A stretch of DNA of 64,000 bases. Source: Fasciola hepatica. Taxonomy: Eukaryota > Platyhelminthes > Trematoda > Plagiorchiida > Fasciolidae. The position numbers and the translations under genes are program-made. The notes beneath the pieces are model-generated. The model saw only the letters and a program-made list of their open reading frames with translations. It was not told the origin of the DNA and ran no database searches. Location: assembly GCA_948099385.1 (NCBI GenBank), contig CANUEZ040000113.1, positions 9,250,501-9,314,500 of the forward strand, given 5' to 3'. Of the stretch, positions 22,081 through 32,589 are shown in pieces (the first letter of the stretch is position 1; each line of letters opens with the position of its first letter).

Positions 22081-22262
22081 TGCTAGAATTGGGAAACTTC
22101 TGTACCAAACATTTTATGCGCATAGCATTGACTGACTGATGCATCATCGCTTCGTTGGACGTCAACAGCTTCGGTTTTAGATTGCGCAGCGGTACTCGGA
22201 AAGATTGGGTCAGATCCACTTTGTGACCTGATACAGTTGTGTTGCAATCGAAGGACAAACCG
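22080..22262 (-). pseudogene. Penelope-like GIY-YIG C-terminal scrap
   Basis: Minus-strand reading gives TVSGHKVDLTQSFRV, which matches SGHNVDLTQPLSDV at 43860-43990, the GHxVD segment late in Penelope-like GIY-YIG domains. The DNA of the two blocks is visibly related (for example GGTTGGGTCAG and GTGACCTGAT). Too short and altered to be functional. Confidence 0.5.
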
Positions 22263-22297
22263 ACTGAACAATCCAATGCAAGTTTCAGTCGGTTCTC

Positions 22298-23055
22298 ATG
22301 TTCGTTTTCCTCGACTTGAAGGGCGCCTTCGATTCGGTTGACCGGACGGCGCTTTTCAATGCTCTTCACCGGAAAGATATGCCACAGAAGTTCGTGAACC
22401 TACTGAGATCATTGTACTACCATACTTCTGGCCGCATAAGAGTGTACAGTGAACTGTACAGTCCATTCGAAACGACCAGCGGTGTTCGACGACGATGTCC
22501 CATTACTCCATTCCTGATTAACTTTGTCGTGAATGAGATAATGGAGAATGCCTTGCGAAACCTTCCAGATTGGTGGACGTCGTTGGTTGGGGCACGTGTC
22601 ACTTGTGGCAAACACGTCTACCGTATGATGCCGTATTTTCCGTTCCTCCTCAGCAGTGGAAGCAACCACGTGGAGGTCAACAGATGACTTGGTAACGAGG
22701 AGTGAGAAAATGCACAGCGAACTTGGGAAAAGTAGATCCCTCAAGTCTTCGTGGTTGAGGTTTAAAAGATTCCTCAACCAGTTGTCTGGAGAGACTAAAA
22801 GATATGGCAGCGAACCGTGAACAGTGGCGATCTTGTTGTCACTTCTTGTTGAATCAGAATGATTGATCGATGTGCGTTTATACAGTTAGACTGTGTATTC
22901 CGTGTGTTGACTACTAGGGCGTTGTTCCCTTTTCCCATCCCTGTAGATCCACTCCCTATCTATTTTGTATATACATTCTTCCTAGTTTTACGTGCAACAT
23001 GGCGAGAAAGGCGGTGATCAATGGGGCTTGCTCTGCTGTTAAACGCAGTGCGATG
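22298..23055 (+). mobile_element. LINE family A copy, RT palm joined to 3' end
   Basis: The frame 22298-22687 carries MFVFLDLKGAFDSVDRTALF (first catalytic Asp), PQKFVNLLRSLYYHTSG and SGVRRRCPITPFLINFVVNEI, then stops being RT at NLPDWW and jumps to the family 3' coding end (LVGARVTCGKHVYR). The 3' untranslated part follows to about 23055. The YADD box and thumb are deleted. In the third block the family Gln-Gly is Arg-Arg. Confidence 0.8.
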
Positions 23056-23589
23056 ACGGCTTTTTCATCATGTGACTGGTTCTGATGTTGCATTGCACGA
23101 CTTCTACGGATGTTGATGTCGTGTCCACAGAGAATCTCGACAAACCTCATTATAATGAAAATATCACTTGAGTGGTAGTGCAATCCTAACTGAAGATCAT
23201 CGTAGCAAGAGAACCAGTTCAATCGATTTTGAGCAACTAATAACCAAACATTTGATGCCGTTGTCCTGTTAACCATCTGTCCTCAAGAACCCCACTCGAA
23301 AATCCGGTAGTTGGAAAGAGAAGGTCAAAAGGACCGGTGATAAGATCAAGTAAATAAATTGTTTATGAACTACATCACTAATCATTTCCTAGACTTTCAT
23401 GATGATTTATGAGTAATAAAGACGAGAAAATGGGATATCAGTCAGATAATTGCTCACTGAACAACTCCACCTATACCATCGGCAAAGTTTGATTGCTTCC
23501 CTGTCTGATTTGGGACTGATCACTGCACTGCAGCCAGTGGTTGAGCGATTAACAGCACTAACTTCCACTTTAGAGGTTAGAGATTGAAA

Positions 23590-23760
23590 TCTCGCATTGT
23601 ATGCTTGCACATGAGTGTACTGGAAGGGGTAAAACCGGCATCTCGACCCCGCCAGTGTTTACCGCTGATGGTTCCATGGTCATTTGGGTTTATGAAGTAT
23701 TATGCTCGCTGAACTGCACTCATGCGCAGTCGTGGAATGAATAAGGTACTGGTACTGGTA
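23590..23760 (+). repeat. Repeat R1, partial copy
   Basis: TATGCTTGCACATGAGTGT and following bases resemble the starts of the R1 copies at 105 and 42331. The second half is different. A GGTACT trinucleotide-pair repeat follows at about 23743-23761. Confidence 0.4.
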
Positions 23761-23931
23761 CTCTTCAAACAATTCAATCAATAGACGTATTGAACTGGAT
23801 CAAGTGTACAGTCGGATGAAGAACAGATGGTTGAACTAATCAAGAACGTCAGTAGCGGAATCAGTGAACCAAAATCATTCAACCCGTATTATTGAATCTG
23901 AGTTTTTTTTTACACTCATACATCTTCGGAT

Positions 23932-24204
23932 TTGACTCGCCGAGAATTAAGATATCAGAAATGGAAACAACAACACAAAGCGAAAGAATTCAAGCTCACC
24001 AAACGGGACGTCAACCGTCAAAGGTCAAAGGTCGAGTTCTTAGAGGCAAAGCCGAAAAACAAACGTCGATCCTTGGGCACAAAGTCATCTACGAAGCTCA
24101 GGGTCAAGACTAATGACAAACCTATAAATATAAGAGATCACTACCAACAGCGCACATGCACTGATGATGTCACCTCGACTGGTGATGAAACTTTTGCGAT
24201 CTAA
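23932..24204 (+). other. Unrecognised Lys/Arg/Gln-rich open frame
   Basis: The 90-residue frame (RRELRYQKWKQQHKAKEF, RQRSKVEFLEAKPKNKRR) is strongly basic and low in hydrophobics, unlike most chance frames here. No domain recognised. It could be a charged exon, a gag-like stretch of a retroelement, or chance. The stop at 24202 is followed by no clear signal. Confidence 0.25.
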
Positions 24205-24539
24205 ACGCCAAGCTCAGCGATCAGAACATCATGACAACCAACAACCTGAGCTACAGCCAACACAAATATTTAAAACTATTAAGGTCACTTAATCAAACAG
24301 TAACATTGATGAGATCAGGTCTGTGCTCGTCTTCAAATAGAATATGTCCACCACGTTTGCTGAGGTAAACATTAGTTCACTTATGGGTATGGTGGCCAGT
24401 CCACGGCATAAATTTCCGTAACTTTTAAGCTTTTATTGGGCTATCTCCAGTATAAGAATAAGCGGGCTTCTTATAGGTCTCTCGTTCGTGGTATAACCCA
24501 GGAGACGGGCCAGGTAAGAAGTAGCTCTTTCGTAATGCA

Positions 24540-24650
24540 TTGGACAGCAGTCAAGGACAATCTGGTACTCACTCGGTTGGAGGTCGCAGTTGCGCGGTTC
24601 GTATGCCTTGCTTCAGCTCATTATTTTCTGTTCGTATAAAGTCCTCACGT
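24540..24650 (+). repeat. Possible tRNA-derived SINE head
   Basis: The string GCGGTTCGTATGCC at about 24594-24607 looks like a polymerase III B box, preceded at tRNA-like distance by GCTCTTTCGTAATGCATTGG. No good tRNA fold can be drawn with confidence. Confidence 0.25.
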
Positions 24651-24884
24651 TCCTTTGCGCGCCATGGTCCATAATCATTTTATACCAAGGCTACTACTTA
24701 TTCGAACATATGCATACTCCACGACTAAGGGCCTATTCACGTGTTGGAATCAGTGGTTCGTGATTGGTAACGAAGATGGATAAAGGCTCCGGGTGCTCCA
24801 TATGCACCCGCATATTTTAAGCTTACTGCCAAGAAGACAAACCCAGTCTGAAGTTCTTCTGGCTTCTTATCATTGCTTTGTTTG

Positions 24885-25160
24885 GCCGACTGCCCTTTTG
24901 GACTTCACCTGTCACACACAAACCTCAGGTCATCCGACCAACCCTGCACCCGGAAGCACCAGATTCGAGTTTCGCCCTTGTTAGGGCTCATCAGTGGTAC
25001 ATATCCCTCGCCGCATCCAGGATTTGAACCCGGGAGTTTTCACCTCGAAAACATGTTACCACTGCGTCACTCTTCTCTCGTCCGGGCTGATTCGAATCAT
25101 CGCGTTAAGTTTGCTCTGATATCGTCCTCTATGATAGTCAGAAATGCTCGAGAGTTTCGA
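24885..25160 (-). mobile_element. tRNA-derived SINE, copy 1
   Basis: On the minus strand this block has a tRNA-like head with A-box-like GACGCAGTGGTAACATG and a B box GGTTCAAATCC (complement at about 25019-25029) in a T-arm-like stem. A tail follows that includes GATGAGCCCTAACAAGGGCG. It matches 38060-38335 (plus) over its whole length and 37840-38055 (minus) over most of it. Not a tRNA gene: the acceptor stem does not pair and the tail is long. Confidence 0.8.
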
Positions 25161-25269
25161 ACGAAGACACGGTATCTGTCCCGTTAACTCCTTTCACCAA
25201 ATCAGGTCTTCACGAGATGGACCATTGTATCCACTTTCAAGCTTGCTTCGCATTTGGTATGCAAATCTC

Positions 25270-25420
25270 ACAATTACTTGCGAGTAGTGTGTGGGATTGA
25301 TGATACTTAGTTTCGATGGATAGGACTGATTTGAACCCAGTGCGAACCGAAAAAAGGTTCTATAACAGCGAAGTTCGGGGCGCAGCCTTGTCATTTGGCA
25401 TCAGTGATCGAACGCCGCCG
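25270..25420 (-). repeat. Possible second SINE fragment
   Basis: Contains GATTTGAACCCAG at about 25328-25340, the complement of a B box, and a string GTGTGGGATTGATGATACTT that also occurs next to the SINE at 37815-37840. A diverged or truncated SINE is likely. Confidence 0.35.
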
Positions 25421-26570
25421 AATTTTATTATCCTTTATCCCCTTGAACGTGTTTTGCAGTGGTGCAAAATAACACAACAAATGACGACAGATGCGTATTT
25501 TGATGTGGAAAAGGGAGTGATAATAAGAACACTTTGAGGTCGTCAGTGTTTGGTTTATTTTACATACATCCCAGGTGGGAATCAGGAAATCCGTCTACCT
25601 AAAATATGGACATTACGTAATATGGCGACACTGCGGTTAGCAACGTCTTTGTATTCGCACTATTTCTTCGTCCACCTGATCGTTTTGCTCATAAGTTTTC
25701 TCTCTGCTGCTTTTTCATATACAATCATGGTTACTGATTTTCGATTTTGCTGATATAACAGAACCGCTACACCCACTGCGTAGTTTATGGTTGTTCAGTC
25801 CAACTACTGACACCCTGATACGGCTGTTACATTTGTATTGATCTCATCACTTATTCGAGACAACGATGACGTCCTTCTGTTTCTCCACAGTTTAGACATT
25901 GTCCAGGCTAATGTGGGGACAAAATATTGTCTTACTTCTTCCTCGTCGTCAAGGCATCGGGACAATGGGAAAATGGAAAATTCACGTTTGCCTTAAATAT
26001 TACTATGATACAAACCATGGTAACCGGGGTGTGACCGACTGTCTGCTCCCATTCTAACTTACTGTATTATTCATTTAAAAACCAAATGATCAAACAAGTA
26101 GCTTTACAATACACAGAACGATATAACAGTTTGGTGTAAACGAATCCCTCTCACATCACCTGTTGTAGGACAGAACAAAGTGATTGCGGAAACTTTACGA
26201 GAGCTTGATTCCCAATCACAAGAGAGAATGGGTGATCTGGTGTGTTAGGCCCTACCCACCTGATAATCTGACATCTGTTACACTGAGAGCAGGGACAACG
26301 TATTATAAGTTCATCGTGAGGAAGTGAACGACAACATGGCATAATGCACAACACCATCTCTCCGTCAGATCATGTCGTCACAAAATTTAACTCAATGTTG
26401 TTCTCATCGCCGTTGTCATAGCGAGCCATAATTGTTTTGACAGCTACCGATGGGGTATTTTCATTTCAGTGTATGGGAGTCGATCACTTGCAACCAGTGA
26501 ATTTTGTTTCAGTGACCAGTGTGGGGCGCCGCTCTTTCATAGCAGAATTCAACTTCATCTTGAGGCTAGT
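25420..26570. other. No recognisable feature
   Basis: Intron sequence of the DHHC gene. Only short frames, none with known motifs. Confidence 0.4.
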
Positions 26571-26579
26571 TAGTCATAC

Positions 26580-26940
26580 ATGAAGGCGTTGCCACCGCAG
26601 CGGGCATACTTGATTGTTTGGATCTTTTTTGGCTCGCCGCTACTTCAAGTCCCAAAGCTGTTTCTGGATCCAAATCAGGTTAGAGTTGAAGTTCTATCTG
26701 AAATAGAAATTACTGATACCCAGTGTGGGATTGTAATTTATCAAGTAAAACGACGTGTCGTAAACTCTCAGTTCCTTGCTGTACACCACCGAAGCAGTGT
26801 ACGGCGATTGCACCTGGCTGCTTGATAAGAAAAATCGACTGCAGTGCACATTCACATACTGGATTGCAAATGCCAGCAGCAAGTGGGTCACAGACAATGT
26901 GATTGGTCAGTATAAAATTATGGAATATTTTGTCTAATGG
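26580..26940 (+). pseudogene. Unrecognised coding-like block with an apparent frameshift
   Basis: The frame 26580-26825 starts with Met and a hydrophobic stretch (YLIVWIFFGSPLLQV) and goes on with VEVLSEIEITDTQCGIVIYQ. After about 26770 the same frame turns into low-quality sequence, while another frame reads YTTEAVYGDCTWLLDKKN and LQCTFTYWIANASSKWVTD, ending at a stop near 26938. Together they look like one secreted or membrane protein with spaced Cys and Trp, broken by a shift. I do not recognise the family. A retrocopy of a host gene or an exon pair with a sequencing error are both possible. Confidence 0.3.
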
Positions 26941-27429
26941 CGAATGCTGCGCTCAAGCGCAAAGAGATACACATGTCTGCTAAAATGAACAATCAGACTG
27001 TGTGTGTGTGTTTGTGTGTATAGGCTACGATGAAATGAGTGAAAATGCGTAGTGCTGTCGATTGTGCGCAAAGAGTCATCCGGACAAGTTTAGCTCGAAC
27101 AGCCATTAACTATGCACCGGGTGCAGTGGTTCTGGTTACTATTTCCCAGCGAGAACTTTAATCGGAAATCAAAAAATCAGAAGTATGAAGAAAGAAAGAA
27201 GACAGCTGTGGTCTCATTTGAATCGAATGGAGCGTGCATGGACGGAGAGTCTATTTCTAGAATCACACGGTGATTCTTCCATACCTGATGAGCGGCAACA
27301 ACTGCGAAACCGGTCGTGTGCTTCCCGGGAAATTGTTTCCTGTCATCCACACACAATGCCATAATAGTCATATCGAAAAAGTAAGACAACTGCAAATGAC
27401 AGTATCATGTCGATAAAGGAAGTGTGTGA

Positions 27430-27995
27430 ACACAGGAGTACCACTGATCGCGACATCTAACCATGTCCTCCAGTGTTTTTAACCACGATGAGTGGATCTC
27501 ATGGACCCATCCAGGATACCACTAACACACCCTGTGTAACCGAGGTCACTGGTTAGACTTTTCATACCTTTCTTGCATGACGTATTTTGGTCATCCTTAC
27601 TCATTTTCCAACCACCACCTGCCTCGGCGAATAATATGCGCCGGGAAACCCTATCCGGGGACATGCGCAACACATGTCCCAACCACCTTAGCCTCGTGGG
27701 CTTTATTGCTCCATGCACTTATTTGTTTCCTGTGCCATATACTCTAAGCCCAATCTCGGTATCGCTGACACAATATTCCCACCAGATTCGAGCTGTATTA
27801 AGAATAAATCGGTATTCAACTACCAGTAATCTCTATGTTTCATCTATTTGCAATGGCCATGTTTTTGAACCATAACAGAACTGACCTGTCAGCTGCAACG
27901 TACACTCTACTTTTGTTAGATAAACAGAAATCACTTGGACACCACAGATGACTGAGGTTGGCAAAAATCAAACACGATATCTATTTCTGGGCGCA
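27430..27995 (-). mobile_element. LINE C-terminal fragment, family B-like
   Basis: The frame 27479-27718 reads PTRLRWLGHVLRMSPDRVSRR, AEAGGGWKMSKDDQNTSCKKG and MKSLTSDLGYTGCV. Upstream in minus sense an earlier piece (about 27760-27995) gives YGSKTWPL- and YRFILNTARIWWEY-like blocks. Both are the end of the RTE-type protein. The 3' part fades near 27430. Confidence 0.75.
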
Positions 27996-27997
27996 TA

Positions 27998-28138
27998 ACG
28001 GGGGATTGTACAGACGAACACGTACTGCTTCCGCTGTGGCTAGGACACGGCACTTCACCAGTCCTGATTGCCCACTTCGAACTTTGTAAGTTGGCAGGAA
28101 CGCTTTGGTCATATTCATTGAGTGGTTAGGCTGAACGA
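27998..28138 (-). repeat. Inverted repeat arm of PLE1, left
   Basis: Reverse complement of 29338-29480 with one visible mismatch (the ATGCGC against GTGCGC position near the outer end). It encodes, in minus sense, the end of the GIY-YIG domain with VLATAEAVRVRLYNPP. Confidence 0.9.
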
Positions 28139-28454
28139 GGTGTGTGAGGGAATGTGTTCACTTATCGTTGGCGCACAACCAAGTTGCGTCAGCAGTTAAC
28201 ACTGGTGCGCACCAAGCCCAAGCCTTGAAACAACGGAATCTCGGGTGACAAGACAGCTGATCGCTAGAGTGGGTCAACAAATGAGACATAAGTCTTGTCA
28301 GAGTTGTTTAAGCCTCAAGGTGTGGTCACCCACACCAGTCGGACCAATGCAATGGGCGCAACGAGTGGGCGAATGTGAGAGCAACCTTTATATTCTTTGT
28401 TGTTGTGCTAATAAAGGGGCATGATTTTGAGGCAGAACTGAGTTCATACTAGAG

Positions 28455-28690
28455 TTAGTGAGATGGAATAAAACAAGGTGTGTACACACTGCTCGTAATC
28501 ACTCTGATTGCTTTAGTGTTCAACCGAGTTGGGTGGTGTTTACGGACACTTTCGGATAAGTGTCTGGTCGTACGGCCAATGTGCATTGTTCCACACGAAC
28601 AAGTAGAGGGGTACACACAGAATGAGGCTATAGAATCTGGCACCTTATCCTTTAATCGTAAATACACACACGGCTTTGATGTCAATGCAA
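28455..28690 (-). pseudogene. GIY-YIG endonuclease start, PLE1 minus copy
   Basis: The frame includes YPSTCSCGTMHIGRTTRHL SESVRKHHP (split here by a space). CSCGT-IGRTTRHLSExVRxHHP is the Penelope-type GIY-YIG block, where the nuclease tyrosine pair is spelled Y...HIG in place of YIG. In the plus copy it reads MYIG. The frame ends at a stop near 28455 without reaching the conserved tail. Confidence 0.75.
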
Positions 28691-29244
28691 TGTTGAGCTT
28701 TGTCGCGTAGACGGTTTAGTCAACGGCTCTGATAATCTGCGATGTATTATATCCGCTGGGATATCACCATTGAACGGCAAGTGGATGCATACTGACTTTT
28801 TTGGGACAACTGTGGTCTTCGTTCTTTCTTCCACTTGTCGCATTGTCCTATCAGTGAAACGATCCGGATATCCATTTTTCGGGAACACATTGCGCAGAGA
28901 ACGAAGTTCGTTGTCCAGTGTATCCCCAGAACGGATTTTGCGCGCTCTATCAAACAGGCAACGGATTAAGTTGCGCTTACGTTTGAGTGGCACGAAACGT
29001 TCGAAGTGAATGTACTGCCCATTCCACGGTACTTTCCTGTGCACTGAGCTGAACTATCCACTCGCCGACTGGGGCACACATCTAGAAACGCTATTTCAAT
29101 TTTTGCTTCTTTTTCCATCGTAAACCGGATATTAGAATGGGCTGTGTTGAACGCGTTTAGCATAGCTTTTATGTCCATGGTGTCGCTTGTATGTACTCTA
29201 CTTGTTCCTGTGGGACCATGTACATTGGCCGTACGACCAGACAC
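28682..29244 (-). pseudogene. Reverse transcriptase thumb region, PLE1
   Basis: Two overlapping frames (28966-29244 and 28682-29044) give EKEAKIEIAFLDVCPSRRVD, then YRKVPWNGQYIHF-like, FVPLKRKRNLIRCLFDRA, SGDTLDNELRSL and NVFPKNGYPDRF. These are the blocks after the catalytic core in Penelope-like RTs, which prime on DNA ends. The catalytic YxDD part is outside this fragment, so the copy is 5' truncated. Confidence 0.8.
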
Positions 29245-29500
29245 TTATCCGAACGCGTCCGCGAATATCACCCAACTTATTTGAACACAGGAGCAATCAG
29301 AGTAATTATGAGCGCTGTATGTTCACACTTTGTTCAGTCTAACCACTCAATGAATATGACCAAAGCGTTCCTGCCAACTTACAAAGTTCGAAGTGGGCAA
29401 TCAGGACTGGTGAAGTGCCGTGTCCTAGCCACAGCGGAAGCAGTACGTGTTCGTCTGTACAATCCCCCGTTGTGCGCCCAAAAACAGTTCGTGTAGGCGC
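29191..29500 (+). pseudogene. GIY-YIG endonuclease, PLE1 plus copy
   Basis: The 101-residue frame is a nearly complete domain: YSTCSCGTMYIGRTTRHLSE with the YIG box, RVREYHPTYLNTGAIRV, FVQSNHSMNMTKAF, and VLATAEAVRVRLYNPPLC with the conserved Glu. This nuclease is thought to cut target DNA in these elements. It stands alone on this strand; no RT precedes it, and it faces the minus-strand copy of the same domain. Confidence 0.8.
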
Positions 29501-29509
29501 TAAGGCTTC

Positions 29510-30920
29510 CTTGGCCCACCTCCTACCCACAAAAATCACTGATCCGTTGATCAGACCCGCTCACGGTCCAGTGGCGGATCTAGGTCATGCATGTGAGATT
29601 TGATCCCGTCTCCCCCACTTAATTTTGACTCATCGCCTTATCTTGATTTCCGTCCTGTTCGCTTAACATCGTTCAAATAAAATGTGATGTAATGGCATGA
29701 GTACGAATCACTGAAAACGAGCTCGTTGACCACCTTGTGTTGTTCTCCATATGCTCCGTGGAATTATTCGGACGATAACCATTCATCCGATATCCGGCCT
29801 CCGAGTGGGATGCAGCTGTCCAGATAACAGATGCATACATTATGATAGGTGCGTGAACCGAACAAACTGAACTGAAGCTTTTCGGAATGGAATTTGTTGT
29901 TTGGCCTGTGACGGCGTCAGAAAATCACCACAGTTCGTTTGCCCGTCGTTTACTTCTAGGTCGTACAATGAAAGTTTTTTTTTACAGCTTTTCCACTTGG
30001 TCTGTCTACGAGTATGTACTACTTTTCATCCGGTGATGAGGTCGACACTCCCGGGCCAGGTCTTTTTGTTATTCATTGCTACGGTTGGAATCCTCGGTTA
30101 TCACTCTAAACAATATGAGCAATGCTCAGGTACGACCGAGCACATTCGTAAGTTACATTTGTAGTCGAGAAATGGAAATGGAACATTTTTTGTCTCGGAC
30201 ATCGACAAGGTGGCTGAAACTTCATTAGGCAGATCAGCTTCAAGAATCCGCTTATGGGCTTTGTCCTCATGCTGTGAAAAGTAAAATTCTCTTCCAAACG
30301 ACAACCTAAAAGTTTGAACTCAAAGTGAAGATAAAAGTGTTCAGAAATGGGCTGACCGCTTACAGGGTTTTTGGGCTTTTACTACTGAATTGACTTAAAA
30401 TTTGGGTCAGTAATGATCGAAACATCTGAACTTCCATCTTTTGTTTTTAGGGACCTCACCGTTTTGTTTGCGATCACATCTACTGAACTGTGTTTTTAGG
30501 AAGGTTTGTTTTTTATCGGGCCTTGATTTCTGCCACAAGAATTGCTGTAAATCAGAAGGACTTAGTTTGAGCATCAAATCCAAGTTCGGACCAGTTAATC
30601 ATTTTTTACCCCATGCTTGCAGTCATGAGTACAATAAAATGAACAGGCCTCATAACTAACGTATCCCATCGTATTATTACGGAGAGCCAGTAGTCTTGGC
30701 TCTAAGGCTTCAAATGTTGACGGACTTCATGAGTTCAAACCGTTTTTGTCCATAACCAAGATTTTCCACTAACCAACGGGCCTCGAATTCGCGCCTTAAA
30801 AATCATTAGTCGATGATTTACGCCAGCCAACCTAATCCACTATTCGCGTTTACATTGAACCACAAAGCTCACAAAACTTAGGTAATTCATTCTACGGTTT
30901 ATTTCTACTTTTTCTTGTAC
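29510..30920. other. No recognisable feature
   Basis: Intron sequence. Frames such as 29901-30164 are open for up to 87 codons but have no motif I know, and the candidate string that resembles part of the missing DHHC exon near 30060 was rejected. Confidence 0.4.
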
Positions 30921-30922
30921 CA

Positions 30923-32580
30923 TTGATTGATGACAATCTCCATACCATTGTAGGTGACTTTGACCATTCATTTACGTCCCCACTCTGCTGTTTTAATGAT
31001 ACTTGTCTCACTCCGACCCGTGGAAACTCTCAGTTGGGTTGTATTCTAATTAATCATCCAGAATGCTGTTTCCTCAGACTCGGTGCGCCCCTCGGTACCA
31101 GTGATCATAGTATTTTAGATCTTCATCCGAAAATGTACCCGAAACAGTCACTTATCCTACACACAGACTAAACAGGTCCAGTTGTATCATCAGAACTTTC
31201 CTAAAAAAAACCTTGCCATATCCTGGTTACAACGCACTTTCAGTCATTCCCTTTCGGTATATTTTACAATCGAAATTGTAAACCACATCCTTAACGTTCG
31301 CTGTCCCATGGAAATGATTTACTTCCATCTAGGAAGAATGGTTTCACCGTATCTAAAACAGTTACACAGGAAGAAGGGGTTAGTCTACAAAATCCACAAC
31401 ACACCTGAGATCCATAGACGTTCAAAATTGGTCGAAAAAGAAACCAAACGTCTAAGCCATATCTTTTCTCAACAGTTTCTGTACTCTCGGAACATCAAAG
31501 TTAGATGGCAAGGGATCAACCCACTCTGTGTTTAGAAGAAAAGTCTCCCATCTGACAAAATGGATGTTGACCATCTGAATTCTCAGTTCACGCGTTACCC
31601 GGATGACCCACTCACAGTTTTCCACCAGGCCAACCATCCAGAAATTGAAAATTTCTCCACCGAGAAAGTTTTCAAGCTCCTCAAGTTGACCAAGTTGACC
31701 AAAGCTTCCGGATCGAACGGCCCACCTTCGGAAGTACTCAAGCGCGGGTTTGGGCCCCTCTGTGAACTAATGACTTCTGTTATCAACTACTCGCTTAAAT
31801 AGTTCTCCATTCCTGACTATCGGCGTCCTGTCACCATCATTCCCATGCCTAAACGACCGAGTAACCAAACAGGAACCATGAAATTCCACACGGCCCTCGT
31901 CGGCGTTGAAATTAGTTGAACGTGATGTACTTCAGTGTTTTCAAAACACAATCGGAAGTCCTACATACGAATAACGGTCTCCGTATTAGTTGCCCCATAT
32001 ACTTACTTGACTGACTGGAACACTACCTCTCGGGTAAAACCCAGTATACCAGAGTTGGAATAGAAGTTCCCAGACATCTCTTGAGCAGTGCCGGTGTTCT
32101 TCAAGGAGCTGTTCTTTCTCTGTACTTATTCACTACTTTCATTAGCGACTTAACTGCAGCCCACCCAGACCGTCTAGTTAAGAATACCGATAACGTTTTG
32201 GTACGGTCTGTCTCCCAGAAGTCTGATTCAGATGAGTGTCATGAAAATATTGCGTATATCCAAAACTTTTCTAAGCAGTCTGGTTTTCTGTTAATGCTAA
32301 ATGTCAAGAGTGTTTTTTTTTCCACTCTGCGATCGTGTTTTACGGAAAAGAGCACCGCTGTTAACTCTACTCTTCGTAGAACTGTGAACCATGAGAAATA
32401 CCTCGATATAAATTAACAGTTCTATATTATCCCTCTGTGATTTTCCCTGATCTGTTGAAAAGGGACTGCATCACTCTTCATAGAAGTCTGTGCATCGTCA
32501 GTCATGTTTCTGGCGTAGCCTTGAAAGACCTCATATCAGACATTATCATTAGTATTATTAATGCACTGGGTTGAGTACTT
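30923..32580 (+). mobile_element. CR1/jockey-like non-LTR retrotransposon remnant
   Basis: In plus sense: endonuclease end (30923-31171: IVGDFDHSFTSP, TRGNSQLGCILINH, PLGTSDHSIL), a linker (31182-31535), then RT (31560-32500) with KASGSNGPPSEVLK, FSIPDYRRPVTIIP, and in later frames VLQGAVLSLYLFTTFISDL and TDNVLVRSVS. This differs from families A and B, which have HRGISLIP in place of YRPVTIIP. The catalytic box (YADD) reads NTDN, so it is dead. Several stops and shifts are present. Confidence 0.75.
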
Positions 32581-32589
32581 TTTACGGCG

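Larger units (their letters stand above)
27998..29510 (-). mobile_element. Penelope-like element PLE1 with inverted ends
   Basis: In minus sense an RT thumb region (28682-29244) is followed by a GIY-YIG domain start (28455-28685) and, after a ~300 bp interruption, its end (27998-28138). On the plus strand at 29191-29500 a second GIY-YIG domain faces the opposite way. The two ends, 28000-28138 and 29338-29480, are reverse complements over about 137 bp with a single difference that I can see. The RT plus GIY-YIG combination is specific to Penelope-like elements. Confidence 0.8.

Noticed and set aside
30040..30150. LPGQVFLLF and a nearby Arg-Ala-His string as the missing DHHC exon
   Set aside because: The zinc-ligand Cys and His residues are absent and the two strings are in different frames.
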